From an uncultured Caulobacterales bacterium (GTDB taxonomy: Bacteria; Pseudomonadota; Alphaproteobacteria; Caulobacterales; Caulobacteraceae): DNA of 64,000 nt. The position numbers and the translations under genes are program-made. The stretch covers positions 1 through 64,000 of the forward strand of contig CAIUMD010000114.1 of the NCBI GenBank assembly GCA_903900155.1. Reading direction: 5' to 3'. The notes beneath the pieces were generated by a model. That model was not told the origin of the DNA. It was given only the letters and a program-made list of their open reading frames with translations, and ran no database searches. This document shows positions 25,661 through 34,978 of this stretch, piece by piece. The stretch's first letter is position 1. Each line of letters opens with the position of its first letter.

Positions 25661-26569
25661 TCAGCGCGCGTCGCTTCCCGCCGACGAGGCCTCGGCCAGG
25701 CACAGGTCGATGAAGGTCTGCAGGATCGGGCTCTCGTTGTCCTTGCGCCAGGCCATGTAGAGCTCGACCGGTCGGTCGGGCGTGGTCTCGACGGGGCGGA
25801 ACTGCACGTCGTCGAAGTGCAGGCTCATGGCCGCTTCGGGCACGATCGCCGCGCCCAGGCCCGCATGGACCAGGGCCAGCATCGAGTGGATCTGGGTGAC
25901 GTGCTGGACGTAGTTGGGCGAGACGCCGTTGGCGTCGAACAGCGTCGTCAGCATGTTGTAGAAATAGCCCGCGCCCTCGGGCGAATACATGATCAGCGGC
26001 TGGGCGTCGAAGTCGGCCAGCGTCAGCGAGGCCTTGGCCAGGCGCGCGTCGCCGGTCGGCAGGGCCGCGACCAGCGGCTCGGACAGCACGCGGGCGGTGG
26101 CGAACTCGACCCGCTCCATCGGCGGGCGGACCAGGCCGATGTCGATGCGGCCGGTCAGCAGGGCCTCGACCTGCTCACGGGTGACCATCTCGCGCAGGGT
26201 GAGGTCGGCGTTGGGCAGGCGGGCCTTCGACAGGATCACCAGCTGCGGCAGGAAGTTGTAGCCGGACGCCGCCGTGAAGCCGATGGCGATCTGGCCGGCC
26301 TCGCCGCTGGCGATGCGGCGGGTGGCCAGGGCGGCGCTCTCGGCCAGGCGCAGGATGCGGCGGGCTTCCAGCAGGAAGGCGCGGCCGGCGGGAGTCAGGC
26401 GGACCGAGCGGCTGGTGCGGTCCAGCAGGGTGACGCCGAGAATGCGTTCCAGCAGCTGGACCTGCCGGCTCAGCGGCGGCTGGGTCATGTTCAGCCGCTG
26501 GGCGGCGCGTCCGAAATGCAGCTCTTCGGCCGTGGCGACGAAGCAGCGCAGCTGGCTCAGTTCGAACAT
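25661..26569 (-). CDS. LysR-family transcriptional regulator
   Basis: A 302-residue regulator starting MFELSQLRCFVATAEELHFG, with the classic N-terminal helix-turn-helix (RAAQRLNMTQPPLSRQVQLL) and a C-terminal co-inducer domain (IGLVRPPMERVEFATARVL, GLGAAIVPEAA). ATG 26569 fits the family; an ATG at 26671 would add an atypical 34-residue extension. It lies between the esterase and kdgD on the same strand. It is a plausible regulator of the uronate genes. Confidence 0.88.
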   Translation of the reverse strand: MFELSQLRCFVATAEELHFGRAAQRLNMTQPPLSRQVQLLERILGVTLLDRTSRSVRLTPAGRAFLLEARRILRLAESAALATRRIASGEAGQIAIGFTAASGYNFLPQLVILSKARLPNADLTLREMVTREQVEALLTGRIDIGLVRPPMERVEFATARVLSEPLVAALPTGDARLAKASLTLADFDAQPLIMYSPEGAGYFYNMLTTLFDANGVSPNYVQHVTQIHSMLALVHAGLGAAIVPEAAMSLHFDDVQFRPVETTPDRPVELYMAWRKDNESPILQTFIDLCLAEASSAGSDAR

Positions 26570-26721
26570 CGGAAAACGCCCATCGACCACACCCTGGAGG
26601 CGCGACGCCAGGCGCTCGTTCGGACCGATCGCCAGCGTCTTCTTGCCAGGGAGAGGCGTGAACGCGTTCATGGGATGTGTAAAGCGGGTCGATGCGCCGG
26701 ACGCATCGACCCGTCCGTCCT

Positions 26722-27666
26722 TTAGCCGTTGGCGGCGCGACGCAGGTCGCCGGCATTGGCGCGGGCGATCAGGCCTTGCAGCTCGCCGAACTCGGCGGTC
26801 GTCAGCTCGGTCAGGGGCAGGCGCACCGGGCCGGCGTCGCGGCCGATCGCCTTCATGCCGGCCTTCACGATCGAGACGGCGTAGCCCTTGCCCTTGTTGC
26901 GCAGCGAGATGTACGGCAGCACGAAGTCGCGCAGGCCGGCCATGACGGTGTCGCGGTCGCGGGCGCGCACGGCCTTGTAGAAGTCCAGCGCCCACTCCGG
27001 CAGGAAGTTGAAGATGGCCGACGAATAGGTCGTCACGCCCATCTCCAGATAAGGCAGGGCGAAGGTCTCTGCCGTCGGCAGGCCGCCGATATAGGTCAGG
27101 CGGTCGCCCATGCGGGCATAGACCCGCATCATCAGCTCCAGGTCGCCGACGCCGTCCTTGAAGCCGACGAGGTTCTCGTTGCGCGCGCACAGCTTCTCGA
27201 GGGTGTCCTCGTTGATGATGGCGTTGTCGCGGTTGTAGACGATGACGCCCAGCTTGGTGCTCTTGCAGACCGCCTCGATATGACCGGCCAGGCCTTCCTG
27301 GGTGGCGTTGGTCAAGTAGGGCGGTAGCAACAGCACGCCATCGGCGCCGGCCGCTTCGGCGTCCTTGGCCAGGTCGGTGGCGATGGCCGTGCCGTAGCCG
27401 CAGCCGGCGATGACCGGGACCTTGCCGGCGGTTTCGGCGACGGCGGCGCGGACCACTTGTCCGACTTCCTCGGGACGCAGCGAGAAGAACTCGCCCGTGC
27501 CGCCGGCGGCGAACAGGCCGGCCAGTTCGCGTTCCAGCATCCAGCCGCAATGTTCGCGGTAGGGCGCTTCCAGGAACTGGTGCTGGTCATCGAAATGGGT
27601 GACGGGGAACGACAGCAGGCCGCCGCCGAGCTGGCGGGCCATTTCCGTCGGCGACATTCGGCTCAT
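26722..27666 (-). CDS. kdgD: 5-dehydro-4-deoxyglucarate dehydratase
   Basis: KdgD converts 5-keto-4-deoxy-D-glucarate to 2-oxoglutarate semialdehyde, CO2 and water, in the oxidative catabolism of galacturonate or glucarate. The 314-residue protein is a DHDPS-family TIM barrel, with the Schiff-base lysine in VGFKDG (Lys170), the tyrosine in VYNRDN (Tyr144) and [11 protein letters not shown] near 53. The start at 27666 is supported by GGAGAGGACTTC immediately upstream; a longer frame to 27732 lacks such a site. Upstream enzymes (uronate dehydrogenase, aldarate dehydratase) are not in the window. Confidence 0.92.
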   Translation of the reverse strand: MSRMSPTEMARQLGGGLLSFPVTHFDDQHQFLEAPYREHCGWMLERELAGLFAAGGTGEFFSLRPEEVGQVVRAAVAETAGKVPVIAGCGYGTAIATDLAKDAEAAGADGVLLLPPYLTNATQEGLAGHIEAVCKSTKLGVIVYNRDNAIINEDTLEKLCARNENLVGFKDGVGDLELMMRVYARMGDRLTYIGGLPTAETFALPYLEMGVTTYSSAIFNFLPEWALDFYKAVRARDRDTVMAGLRDFVLPYISLRNKGKGYAVSIVKAGMKAIGRDAGPVRLPLTELTTAEFGELQGLIARANAGDLRRAANG

Positions 27667-27771
27667 GAAGTCCTCTCCGAGCGGCGGCCGTGGTCTCGGG
27701 TCACTCCCGGAGGGCCGCTTCTTGATCGTCACGGTAGAGAGGGCTTGGGGCGCGGTCTAAGCCAAAGGCGC

Positions 27772-27782
27772 TATGGACCGAT
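27772..27782. promoter_or_regulatory. kdgD: TATGGACCGAT motif upstream of kdgD
   Basis: This 11-base motif about 105 bases upstream of kdgD matches TATGGACTGAT in the receptor 2/permease intergenic region at 10 of 11 positions. It may be a shared regulator half-site. A single pair of short matches is weak evidence. Confidence 0.3.
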
Positions 27783-27833
27783 ACAGAATTTGGCTTGATG
27801 CGGCGGAGGCGCGAACCTCCGCCGCGATGGGCC

Positions 27834-29198
27834 CTATCCGAACAGGGGCACGGGGCCGCGGCCGCCGCCATTCCAGTTGGCCCAGTTGGGGAAGATGTAG
27901 GGCAGATCTGCAGGGCTGACGCCGTACCACTGGGCGATGGCGCCGACATATTCTTCGGTGGCGATGGACGGAATCCAGCGGCCGTCGTTGGAAGTATCTT
28001 CCGGCCCGCCGAAGGTCATGTCGGGATACCGGCCATGGACCTTGCCATTGGCCAGCGCGCCGCCCAGCACGAGGTGGTTCGAGCCCCAGGCGTGGTCGGT
28101 GCCGCCGCTGGCGTTGCCTTTGAAGACCCGGCCGAAGTCCGACATCGTGAAGGCGGTGACATTGTCCTGTAGGCCCAGGGCCTTCATGGCGTTGTAGAAA
28201 CCGGCCAGGGCGTTGGCCAGATCGCCGTAGAGATTGTTGTGGCTGGCCAGCTCGTTGGTGTGGGTGTCGTAACCGCCCTGGCTGACGAAGAAGGTCTGCT
28301 TGGCGTGACCCAGCGTGCCGCGGGCCTCGATCATCCGCGCTGCGCGCAGCAACTGACGGGAGATATCCGAGGTCAGGGCCGCGCCGGTGGTCGGGTGGAC
28401 GAAATACTTGTCCACGGCCGAGGTGGTCGAGCTGATGATGGTATTGGCGGCCACGGCCTGGGCGTAGGCCGAGCTCATGCCCTTGCTCGTCAGGTCGGTG
28501 ATCGCGCCATACGACGACGCATCGGCGAAGACGTCCAGCGCCGCCTGGCGAGCCTTCACGGCTGCATCCGTCGAGGCAGCGTTGTAGCCGTTCCGCACGA
28601 TCGAGCCGCTAGACGGCAGGATCAGCGGCGCGGTGCGATCGCCGATCAGGCAGAGGTTCGAGCCGGCGATCGAGATCAGGGGCGGCAGGCTGGCGGCCTG
28701 GGCGCGATCGTTGATCCGACCCATGAAGCCGTCGTTGTTAGTGGCGCGGGTGCGCATGCCCTGCCACTGGTTCTGCTGGTCCTCGTGGGACATCAGGTTC
28801 ACCGGACGCAGGTCCGGGCGGCTGGTGTAGAGGGCCTTGGTCAAGGGCGCGAACAGGGTGCCGGTGTTGAGCACCGCGCTCAGCGCGCCTTCGTCCCAGG
28901 CAGGCTTCAGGGCGGCCATCGCGCCGTGCAGGCCGAAGGCCGTGCCGGTCAGCGGGACGAGGCTCGACTGCGCTAGAGCAATCCCCGAGCCCCGCTGCCT
29001 GGCGTAGTCGGCGTAGCGGCTGTCGTTGGGCACGACCATGTTCCAGGCGTCGTTGCCGCCGAACAGGAAGACCCCGACCATGGCGCGGTAGCCCGACGTA
29101 TCGGCGGCCAGGGCGCTGGAGATGCCGAGCTGGCCCAGAGCGGCGACGGCCGAGCCGCCGGCGGTCAGGCGCAGGAGTTCACGACGAGAGACGGTCAT
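27834..29198 (-). CDS. DUF1501 family secreted protein, copy B
   Basis: This 454-residue protein is nearly identical to copy A at 186-1550, with the same twin-arginine-type leader and the motifs FLFGGNDAWN, GGYDTH and SDFGR. Differences cluster around residues 67-120 and 313-318. The start at 29198 gives exactly the same length as copy A and lies 5 bases after the DUF1800-B stop; a longer frame to 29414 only reads into DUF1800-B. It is the last gene of a same-strand run that begins with virB1 (38543), so it could be expressed with the secretion system. Confidence 0.9.
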   Translation of the reverse strand: MTVSRRELLRLTAGGSAVAALGQLGISSALAADTSGYRAMVGVFLFGGNDAWNMVVPNDSRYADYARQRGSGIALAQSSLVPLTGTAFGLHGAMAALKPAWDEGALSAVLNTGTLFAPLTKALYTSRPDLRPVNLMSHEDQQNQWQGMRTRATNNDGFMGRINDRAQAASLPPLISIAGSNLCLIGDRTAPLILPSSGSIVRNGYNAASTDAAVKARQAALDVFADASSYGAITDLTSKGMSSAYAQAVAANTIISSTTSAVDKYFVHPTTGAALTSDISRQLLRAARMIEARGTLGHAKQTFFVSQGGYDTHTNELASHNNLYGDLANALAGFYNAMKALGLQDNVTAFTMSDFGRVFKGNASGGTDHAWGSNHLVLGGALANGKVHGRYPDMTFGGPEDTSNDGRWIPSIATEEYVGAIAQWYGVSPADLPYIFPNWANWNGGGRGPVPLFG

Positions 29199-29203
29199 TA
29201 CGC

Positions 29204-30907
29204 TTACCGATCGACTTGGAAGAAGGGGGAACTGGCGGCGATGTACAGCGCGACCTGGGCGCGCTTGCGGGTCTGCAGGGCCGCGTTGCTGTTCTTGACG
29301 GCGGCCATGGCGGTCAGCATCGACTGGCGCTGGTCTTTGGTCATGGTCCCGTTCAGCAGGACCAGATTGATCCGGTCGACGATCTTGCCGTCGTCGCTGC
29401 CTAGCGCCTCCCAAGCGGCCCAGTTCGGCGTGGTCCCGGTGGCATACGTGATCACGGCCTGCTTCTGGAACTCGCCGCGCGCCCCGTCGCCGCCCACGGT
29501 CCAGTCATAGAGGAAGTTGTGCCGCGCCAGGGTGGTGGACGTGGTCATCAGCTTGCTGACAGGGCTGAGCAGGCCCGCGCCTTGGGGCAGCGGGAACTCG
29601 TAGGGATAGAAGTTGAACACCGACGGCGCCCGGAACGGCGCCTGGCCCATGCCGGCGTCGCGGGTGACGAAGGCGTAGCCGTCGGTCTGGTAGCCAATGG
29701 CGCGGGCCAGCGACGTGGCCAGCAGCACAGGCTCCTTCACCTTACCGGGCAGTTGCGAGACGGTGCGGGCCTCGCTGTCCAGATAGATGGCGCGGATCAC
29801 GGCCTTCATGTCGCCGCGCACGCTGGAGCCATTGTTGGCGAACACCGCCGCGACCCGACCCACATAGGCCGGCGTTGGATTGGCCAGGGTCAGCTGCTGG
29901 ATCAGGCGCTTGCAGATGTAGGGCGCAGTGTTGGGGTGGTTGAACATCGTGTCGACCACGGCGTCGACATTGGCCTGCTGGGATGCGTTGACCGGGACCG
30001 TCCGGCCCAGGAAGGTCTTGGATCCGGTGTCGAAGCGCGTGGCGTACATCACCATCGGCTTGGACCAGTCGCGCTTGCTGTTGTCGGTCAGCGCCGCGCT
30101 GTCCAGGCGAGCATAGGTCCAGCCTGTCAGGGCGCGGGCCACTTCCTTGACGTCGGTGTTGCTATAGGTCGGGATGGTCGCGCCGTCGTTGTCGGTCTGC
30201 GGCGTGCCGTCTGGGTTCAGGAGGACGGTGCCGACCGAGAACAACTGCATCAGCTCGCGGGCATAGTTCTCGTTGGGCTGGCTCTTGTTGCTGTCGGCCA
30301 TGTCCAGGTATTCGCCCATGTACGGATTGAGCGTGACGGCCTGGAGGATGTCGCGGTAGTTTCCGAAGGCGTTGCCCAGCAGAATCTGGTTGAAGGTCGC
30401 CAGGCCCGCCGTGTTGCCGACGTCGACGGCCGAGGCCACCACGATCTGCGACAGGGCGAAAGCCACGCGCTGGCGCAACTGGTCCTGGCCGCCGATGGCG
30501 TTGGCGTAGAACCGCATCTGCATCGGCGTGGCCGAGAAGTTCTCGCGGTTGCAGTTGGTCAGGTCCTGGCCGGTCAGCGTCGAGCAGAAGGTGCTGGGCA
30601 CAGGCTTGGCGGCCAGGTCGGCATAGCTGCTGCTGCTCAGCGTGAACTGCTCGTCCATCCAGGCCGCCACCGACCGCTTGGCGACGATGGCGTCGATCAG
30701 CTCCGGCGTGGGCCCAAAGCTGGCCTGCTTGGCGAAGCGCGCGGCTTCATCCGGCAGGATCTCGCCGGTTGGGGCCATGCCGATGGTATCGGGAATGGCA
30801 GGGCTGGAGGCAGGTTTGGCGCCGCCGCCGCTGGAGCCTCCGCCACAGGCGGAGAGGAAGACCGACAGGCTCAGCGCCGCGGCCGTGCCAAAGTACTGTT
30901 TACGCAT
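29204..30907 (-). CDS. DUF1800 family lipoprotein, copy B
   Basis: A 567-residue DUF1800 protein with a lipoprotein signal: MRKQYFGTAAALSLSVFLSAC, cysteine at about residue 21, then GGGSSGGG, a typical flexible tether. Copy A has lost or never had this lipobox. The conserved blocks RFAKQASFGPT, ENYARELMQLFSVG and RAPSVFNFYPYEFP are present, and the C-terminus FFQVDR is the same. The DNA has the normal high GC of the genome. It begins 66 bases after the virB11 stop on the same strand with no clear terminator in between, so membership of the virB transcript is possible. Confidence 0.9.
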   Translation of the reverse strand: MRKQYFGTAAALSLSVFLSACGGGSSGGGAKPASSPAIPDTIGMAPTGEILPDEAARFAKQASFGPTPELIDAIVAKRSVAAWMDEQFTLSSSSYADLAAKPVPSTFCSTLTGQDLTNCNRENFSATPMQMRFYANAIGGQDQLRQRVAFALSQIVVASAVDVGNTAGLATFNQILLGNAFGNYRDILQAVTLNPYMGEYLDMADSNKSQPNENYARELMQLFSVGTVLLNPDGTPQTDNDGATIPTYSNTDVKEVARALTGWTYARLDSAALTDNSKRDWSKPMVMYATRFDTGSKTFLGRTVPVNASQQANVDAVVDTMFNHPNTAPYICKRLIQQLTLANPTPAYVGRVAAVFANNGSSVRGDMKAVIRAIYLDSEARTVSQLPGKVKEPVLLATSLARAIGYQTDGYAFVTRDAGMGQAPFRAPSVFNFYPYEFPLPQGAGLLSPVSKLMTTSTTLARHNFLYDWTVGGDGARGEFQKQAVITYATGTTPNWAAWEALGSDDGKIVDRINLVLLNGTMTKDQRQSMLTAMAAVKNSNAALQTRKRAQVALYIAASSPFFQVDR

Positions 30908-30973
30908 GACGATACCCTCGACGCGAAACGGCTGCCGCGCGCCTGAAACTGGAAACTGAACAAAAATCGTAGG

Positions 30974-31972
30974 TTAGCGGTCCTGGAAGGTGACCTCCTT
31001 GACCGCTCTGACGCCGCCTTGGCGGTGAAGTTGGACAAAGATGTCGACGACGCGCCGGACGTGATCGACCACGTCGGCCCGCCGCAGATTGGCGCCAGCC
31101 TGCAAGGCCATCAGCGCCAACTGGTCGACCGCGCCGGCCGGATCGTCGGCGTGGACGGTGGTCATCGAGCCGGGGTGGCCGCTGGACACCGCGCGCAGGA
31201 ACGAGAAGGCCTCGGCGCCGCGCAGTTCGCCCAGGATGATCCTGTCAGGACGCAGGCGCAGGGAGGCTTGCAGCAGATCCTCGGCCGTGACGCGGGCTTC
31301 GCCCTGGTCGCCACGCACGGCGACGAGACCGATGGCGTTGGGATGGACCAGGCGGATTTCCGGCGCGTCCTCGATCAGCACCAGGCGCTGGTCGAGGGGA
31401 ACCTCCTTGAGAAGGGCGTTGAGGAAGGTCGTCTTGCCGGTCGAGGTGCCGCCGCTGACGACGATGTTCTTGCCGGCCCGCACGGCGGCGGCCAGGAAGT
31501 TCTTGATATCGCCGGCGCTCAGGAAAGCGCGCAGGATGGCGTCGGAGTTGGGCTGGGGCTTGAGCGCCAGATCGAAGGCGTCGTTGCTGGCGTAGTCGGT
31601 CAGGCTCAGGTCGCTGACCACGTGCTTGCGGATCGCCACGGCCAGCCCCTCGCGGGTCGCCGGCGGGGCCACGACCTGCACCCGCGCGCCGTCGGGCAGC
31701 ACGGCCGAGAGCAGGGGGTGCTCGCGACTGACGCCCTGGCTGGACAGGCTGGCGACCTGGCGGGCCAGGCGCCACAGGTTGGTCTCGTCCAAGGCCGGAA
31801 CCTCGACGCATTCAGCGGCTCCGCCGAGCCGTTCGACCCACAGCTCGCCGGGGCGATTGACGTAGAGGTCCGTCACCACCGGATCGGCCAGCCACGGCGC
31901 CAGCGGCGCGAGATAGGCCTCGAGATAGACGCCGAACTTGGGCGCCAAAGTCTTGTGGGGGAGGGCGGTCAT
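30974..31972 (-). CDS. virB11: VirB11-type ATPase of the type IV secretion system
   Basis: A 332-residue cytoplasmic hexameric ATPase that powers pilus assembly or substrate transfer. The N-terminal domain (VTDLYVNRPGELWVERLGG) is followed by the Walker A motif SGGTSTGKTTF (about residue 175), an Asp box (LIEDAPEIRL) and RPDRIILGELRG with AFSFLRAVSSGHPGSMTTVHAD, all typical of VirB11. Its start overlaps the virB10 stop by 4 bases. It is the last vir gene of the operon. Confidence 0.95.
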   Translation of the reverse strand: MTALPHKTLAPKFGVYLEAYLAPLAPWLADPVVTDLYVNRPGELWVERLGGAAECVEVPALDETNLWRLARQVASLSSQGVSREHPLLSAVLPDGARVQVVAPPATREGLAVAIRKHVVSDLSLTDYASNDAFDLALKPQPNSDAILRAFLSAGDIKNFLAAAVRAGKNIVVSGGTSTGKTTFLNALLKEVPLDQRLVLIEDAPEIRLVHPNAIGLVAVRGDQGEARVTAEDLLQASLRLRPDRIILGELRGAEAFSFLRAVSSGHPGSMTTVHADDPAGAVDQLALMALQAGANLRRADVVDHVRRVVDIFVQLHRQGGVRAVKEVTFQDR

Positions 31973-33078
31973 TTGCGAACGCCCGAGAAGTCCAGGTCAC
32001 GGGCGACGAAGATCGTCACCGGCGCGCCCTGGCTGGTCTGGATGGTCGGCGAGATCTTGTTGTCGATCGGGGTGACCGCGCCGGCCAGGGTGGCGGCCTG
32101 GGCGGCCGAGCCGATGTAGATCTGCGAGGTCGAGCGGGCGTTGCCGACGGCGGCGACGCCGGCGTTCAGCACCGACATCAGGATCGAACCGCCGAAACGG
32201 CTGAAGAAGTGCCGGTCGACCTTGCCCTCCAGGCCGCCGCGACCCAGCGGGTCGGCCGCGGGCGAGGCGATCTGGACCGAGACGCCGTCGGGCCGGATCA
32301 CCCGGGTCCAGATCACGAAGACGCGCGAGGCGCCCTGGGCGACGCCGGACTTGTACTGGCCGATGACCCGGCTGCCGCGCGGGATCAGCACGGCGGAGCC
32401 GTCGAAGCTCTTGATGTCGCGGGTGACCATCGCGCGGGCCAGGCCCGGCAGGTCGGAATTGATCGCCGTCTCCATGACCGCCGGGATCACCGCGCCCTGC
32501 GGGATCAGGGCGTCCAGATCGCGCAGGGCCTTAGCCTTGGCGGGCTCGCTGTCGCTGCTGCCGATGCGGTCGGCGAACTTCTCGTCGGGGTTCAGGCCGG
32601 CGTTGACGGCCTTGGTCGCCATCGGCGAGGCCGGGGTCATTTCGGCGCTGGCCTTGATCAAGGTCGGGGCGCCGCCGAAATCGACCACCAGGGTCGGAGC
32701 CCGGCGGCGCTGATCCATATCGACGGCTGGAACCGGCGGCAGCGGCTCGGCGGCCATGGCGGTTATCTGTGCCGGCGTCGGGGGCAGGCTGTTGTTCTCG
32801 GTGAATTGCGGACCAGGGATCACGGCCGGCGGCGCGGCGGGCGCGGTCAAGGCGGTGGTGGCTACGGCCTCGACCTTGGCCGGGCGCGGCGGCCTGGCTT
32901 GCGCGTCGGCGCGATGGCTGGCCATCAGCATGAACACGCCGACGCCGAGCAGGCCGAAGCCAGCCATGATCACGGGCGTCGGCAGGCCGGCATGGGCCCG
33001 GGCCACGCGTGGCTGGGCCTGGGCGTCGGCGGCGGCGAGGTCTTCCTGCACCTGGACGGACTGGCGGGGATCGGTCAT
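31969..33078 (-). CDS. virB10: VirB10/TrbI-like inner-to-outer membrane scaffold
   Basis: A 369-residue protein with a short cytoplasmic part, one transmembrane segment (about residues 35-53, PVIMAGFGLLGVGVFMLMA), a proline-rich periplasmic linker and the C-terminal TrbI domain (GSRVIGQYKSGV, RVFVIWTRVIRPDGV, DRHFFSRFGGSI). The start at 33078 overlaps the virB9 stop by 4 bases. In known systems VirB10 spans the envelope and contacts VirB7/VirB9. No virB7 is visible here. Confidence 0.93.
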   Translation of the reverse strand: MTDPRQSVQVQEDLAAADAQAQPRVARAHAGLPTPVIMAGFGLLGVGVFMLMASHRADAQARPPRPAKVEAVATTALTAPAAPPAVIPGPQFTENNSLPPTPAQITAMAAEPLPPVPAVDMDQRRRAPTLVVDFGGAPTLIKASAEMTPASPMATKAVNAGLNPDEKFADRIGSSDSEPAKAKALRDLDALIPQGAVIPAVMETAINSDLPGLARAMVTRDIKSFDGSAVLIPRGSRVIGQYKSGVAQGASRVFVIWTRVIRPDGVSVQIASPAADPLGRGGLEGKVDRHFFSRFGGSILMSVLNAGVAAVGNARSTSQIYIGSAAQAATLAGAVTPIDNKISPTIQTSQGAPVTIFVARDLDFSGVRK

Positions 33079-33815
33079 CGGACGGCTCCCGCGAAGGCGG
33101 CGTTGGTCACGGTCAGGGCGGACTTGCCCGAGCGCAGCACGAACTTCGGGGCCAGCTGGTCGACGACCAGATAGCCGTCGCGGACCACGGCGTTGGCCAG
33201 ACCTTCGACGCCATCGGCGTTGACCACGAACACGGCCGGCAGGTCGGCTTGGGCCGGCCAGGCGAAATAGGTGGCCGCGCCGTCGTCGAAGACCTTGGCC
33301 GGCTGGATGGCGGCGTCGCCCTTGACGCTGTAGGCGGCGTTGCGGGCCACCGGCGCGGCGGGAGGCGGTGGTGGCGGCGCGGCCGTCACGACGACGGGGG
33401 CTGGGACCAGGAAACGCACGACATAGGCCAGGTCCTTGGTCGAGGCCTTGGGGCCGGCGACGACCAATTCGAACACGTAACGGCGACGGTCGGTCACCAC
33501 GGTCATGTTGGTGGCGGCCGTGCGGTCCAGGGGCTTCAGGAACAGCAGGTTGGCCTTCTTGTTCGGCGTCACCTGCCAGCCCAGGGCGTCGCCGATCGAG
33601 ACGTTCTCGATGCGCTCGTCGGGGGCGTACTCCAGCATGGTCTGGATGCCGAAATAGCCGGTCAGGCGCACGACCTGGTCGGCGTCGTAGGCGACGGTGC
33701 GGATGCGGGGGTCGACGGCGCCAGGACGCGGGGCGTCGGCGGCCATGACGGGACCGGCGAGGGCTGCGCCGAGGGCCAGGGCGGCCAACAGCGTGCGGGG
33801 GTAAGCGAAGGTCAC
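33075..33815 (-). CDS. virB9: VirB9/TrbG outer-membrane core component
   Basis: A 246-residue periplasmic or outer-membrane protein with a signal peptide (to about residue 26, VMAAD). The N-terminal CagX-type domain carries YDADQVVRLTGYFGIQTMLEYAPDE, a proline-rich stretch (residues 145-155) joins the halves, and the C-terminal part has FDDGAATYFAWP and GYLVVDQLAPKFVLRSG, as in VirB9. It overlaps virB6 and virB10 by 4 bases at each end. Confidence 0.93.
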   Translation of the reverse strand: MTFAYPRTLLAALALGAALAGPVMAADAPRPGAVDPRIRTVAYDADQVVRLTGYFGIQTMLEYAPDERIENVSIGDALGWQVTPNKKANLLFLKPLDRTAATNMTVVTDRRRYVFELVVAGPKASTKDLAYVVRFLVPAPVVVTAAPPPPPPAAPVARNAAYSVKGDAAIQPAKVFDDGAATYFAWPAQADLPAVFVVNADGVEGLANAVVRDGYLVVDQLAPKFVLRSGKSALTVTNAAFAGAVR

Positions 33816-34978
33816 TGGTCTCTCCGGGCGCCCGAGGCGGCGCGGCGGGGGGCGGGGGTACGGCGATAGGTCTGGCCCAGCGGAGCGCCGGGGGCGGCGT
33901 AGGCGGCTTGCGTGGTCGGGCCACGATCCGAGACGATAGTCAGCAGGCGCGGACCGATCGGATCGGCGGCGGTCGGAGCGTCGCGGCGATCGAGGGCCGC
34001 GGCCGCAGCGGCGACGGTGGCGGCGCGGCTCAGCGGCTCGACCTGCGAGGTCGCGTAGCGGGGCGCTTCCGGCGCGGCGGCGATGTCGTTCCAGGCGGCC
34101 CCGACCAGGCCGCGCGGCAAGCGCAGGCCGGCGGCGATGACGCCCAGGGCGATCACCGACAGCACCATGACCAGGGCGAAGACCAGGGTCAGGACCAGCA
34201 CGGTCACGGCGGGGCCGAGGTCGAAGGCGGCGAACTGCTGGGCGGAGCGGGCTTCGGCCAGCGCCTTCAGCGACGGGGCCAGCATGGCCAGTTCCAGCGA
34301 CAGGGTCAGGGTGGCGGTCAGCGGGATCAGGGCCAGGGCGATCATCGCCTTCAGCCAGCCCTCGACCAGGCCGCGAGTGGTCTCGAACAGCAAGAGGCCG
34401 GCGATCAGCGGGGCGAGGGCCAAAAGGATGGCCAGCACGACCTTGGAGGCCAGCAGCACGCCCAGCGAGGACAGCACCAGGGTCATGCCGCCGGTATTGA
34501 CCGCGAAGGCGCCGAAGCCCGGTCCGCCTTGCGTGGCCGCCGCGCCGACGCTGGCGCGGCTGGCCATCAGGGCCGCCGACTTCTGCAGGCCGTCGAAGGC
34601 GTCCTGCAAGGCCGGGAAGGGATGGGCGTTCTGGCCCAGCAGCAGGCCGCCGACCTCGGCCGGGGCCTTGGTCAGGGTGTCATAGACCAGGGTCTGGAAG
34701 AACGGCCAGTTGGTGGCCAGGGCCACGACGATGCCGACCTTCAGCACCGACATGGTGGCGTCGCCCACGCGAAGGCCGCCACGGCCCAGCATCAGGCGAT
34801 AGCCGATGAAGACCACGTACAGGGTCATCAGGCCGGTCAGCAGCAGGGCGACCGGCGAGCCCGGGCCAGCCAGGGCGCCGTAGCCGGTCTGGGCCAGCTC
34901 ATGCACTCGGCAGTCGACCGAGTCGATCAGGCCCGAGACCATCGGGGCGTCGACGGGAAGTTGCGCGCAGGTCGCCAT
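33812..34978 (-). CDS. virB6: VirB6/TrbL-like inner-membrane channel protein
   Basis: About 388 residues with six or more hydrophobic segments (for example VALLLTGLMTLYVVFIGYRL near residue 45 and LASKVVLAILLALAPLIAGL near 180), followed by a hydrophilic tail rich in R, P and A. The APLIAGLLLFETTRGLVEGW region matches the conserved core of VirB6. The ATG at 34978 overlaps the virB4 stop (TGATG); a GTG one codon earlier is an alternative. VirB6 is thought to form part of the inner-membrane translocation path. Confidence 0.85.
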   Translation of the reverse strand: MATCAQLPVDAPMVSGLIDSVDCRVHELAQTGYGALAGPGSPVALLLTGLMTLYVVFIGYRLMLGRGGLRVGDATMSVLKVGIVVALATNWPFFQTLVYDTLTKAPAEVGGLLLGQNAHPFPALQDAFDGLQKSAALMASRASVGAAATQGGPGFGAFAVNTGGMTLVLSSLGVLLASKVVLAILLALAPLIAGLLLFETTRGLVEGWLKAMIALALIPLTATLTLSLELAMLAPSLKALAEARSAQQFAAFDLGPAVTVLVLTLVFALVMVLSVIALGVIAAGLRLPRGLVGAAWNDIAAAPEAPRYATSQVEPLSRAATVAAAAAALDRRDAPTAADPIGPRLLTIVSDRGPTTQAAYAAPGAPLGQTYRRTPAPRRAASGARRDQ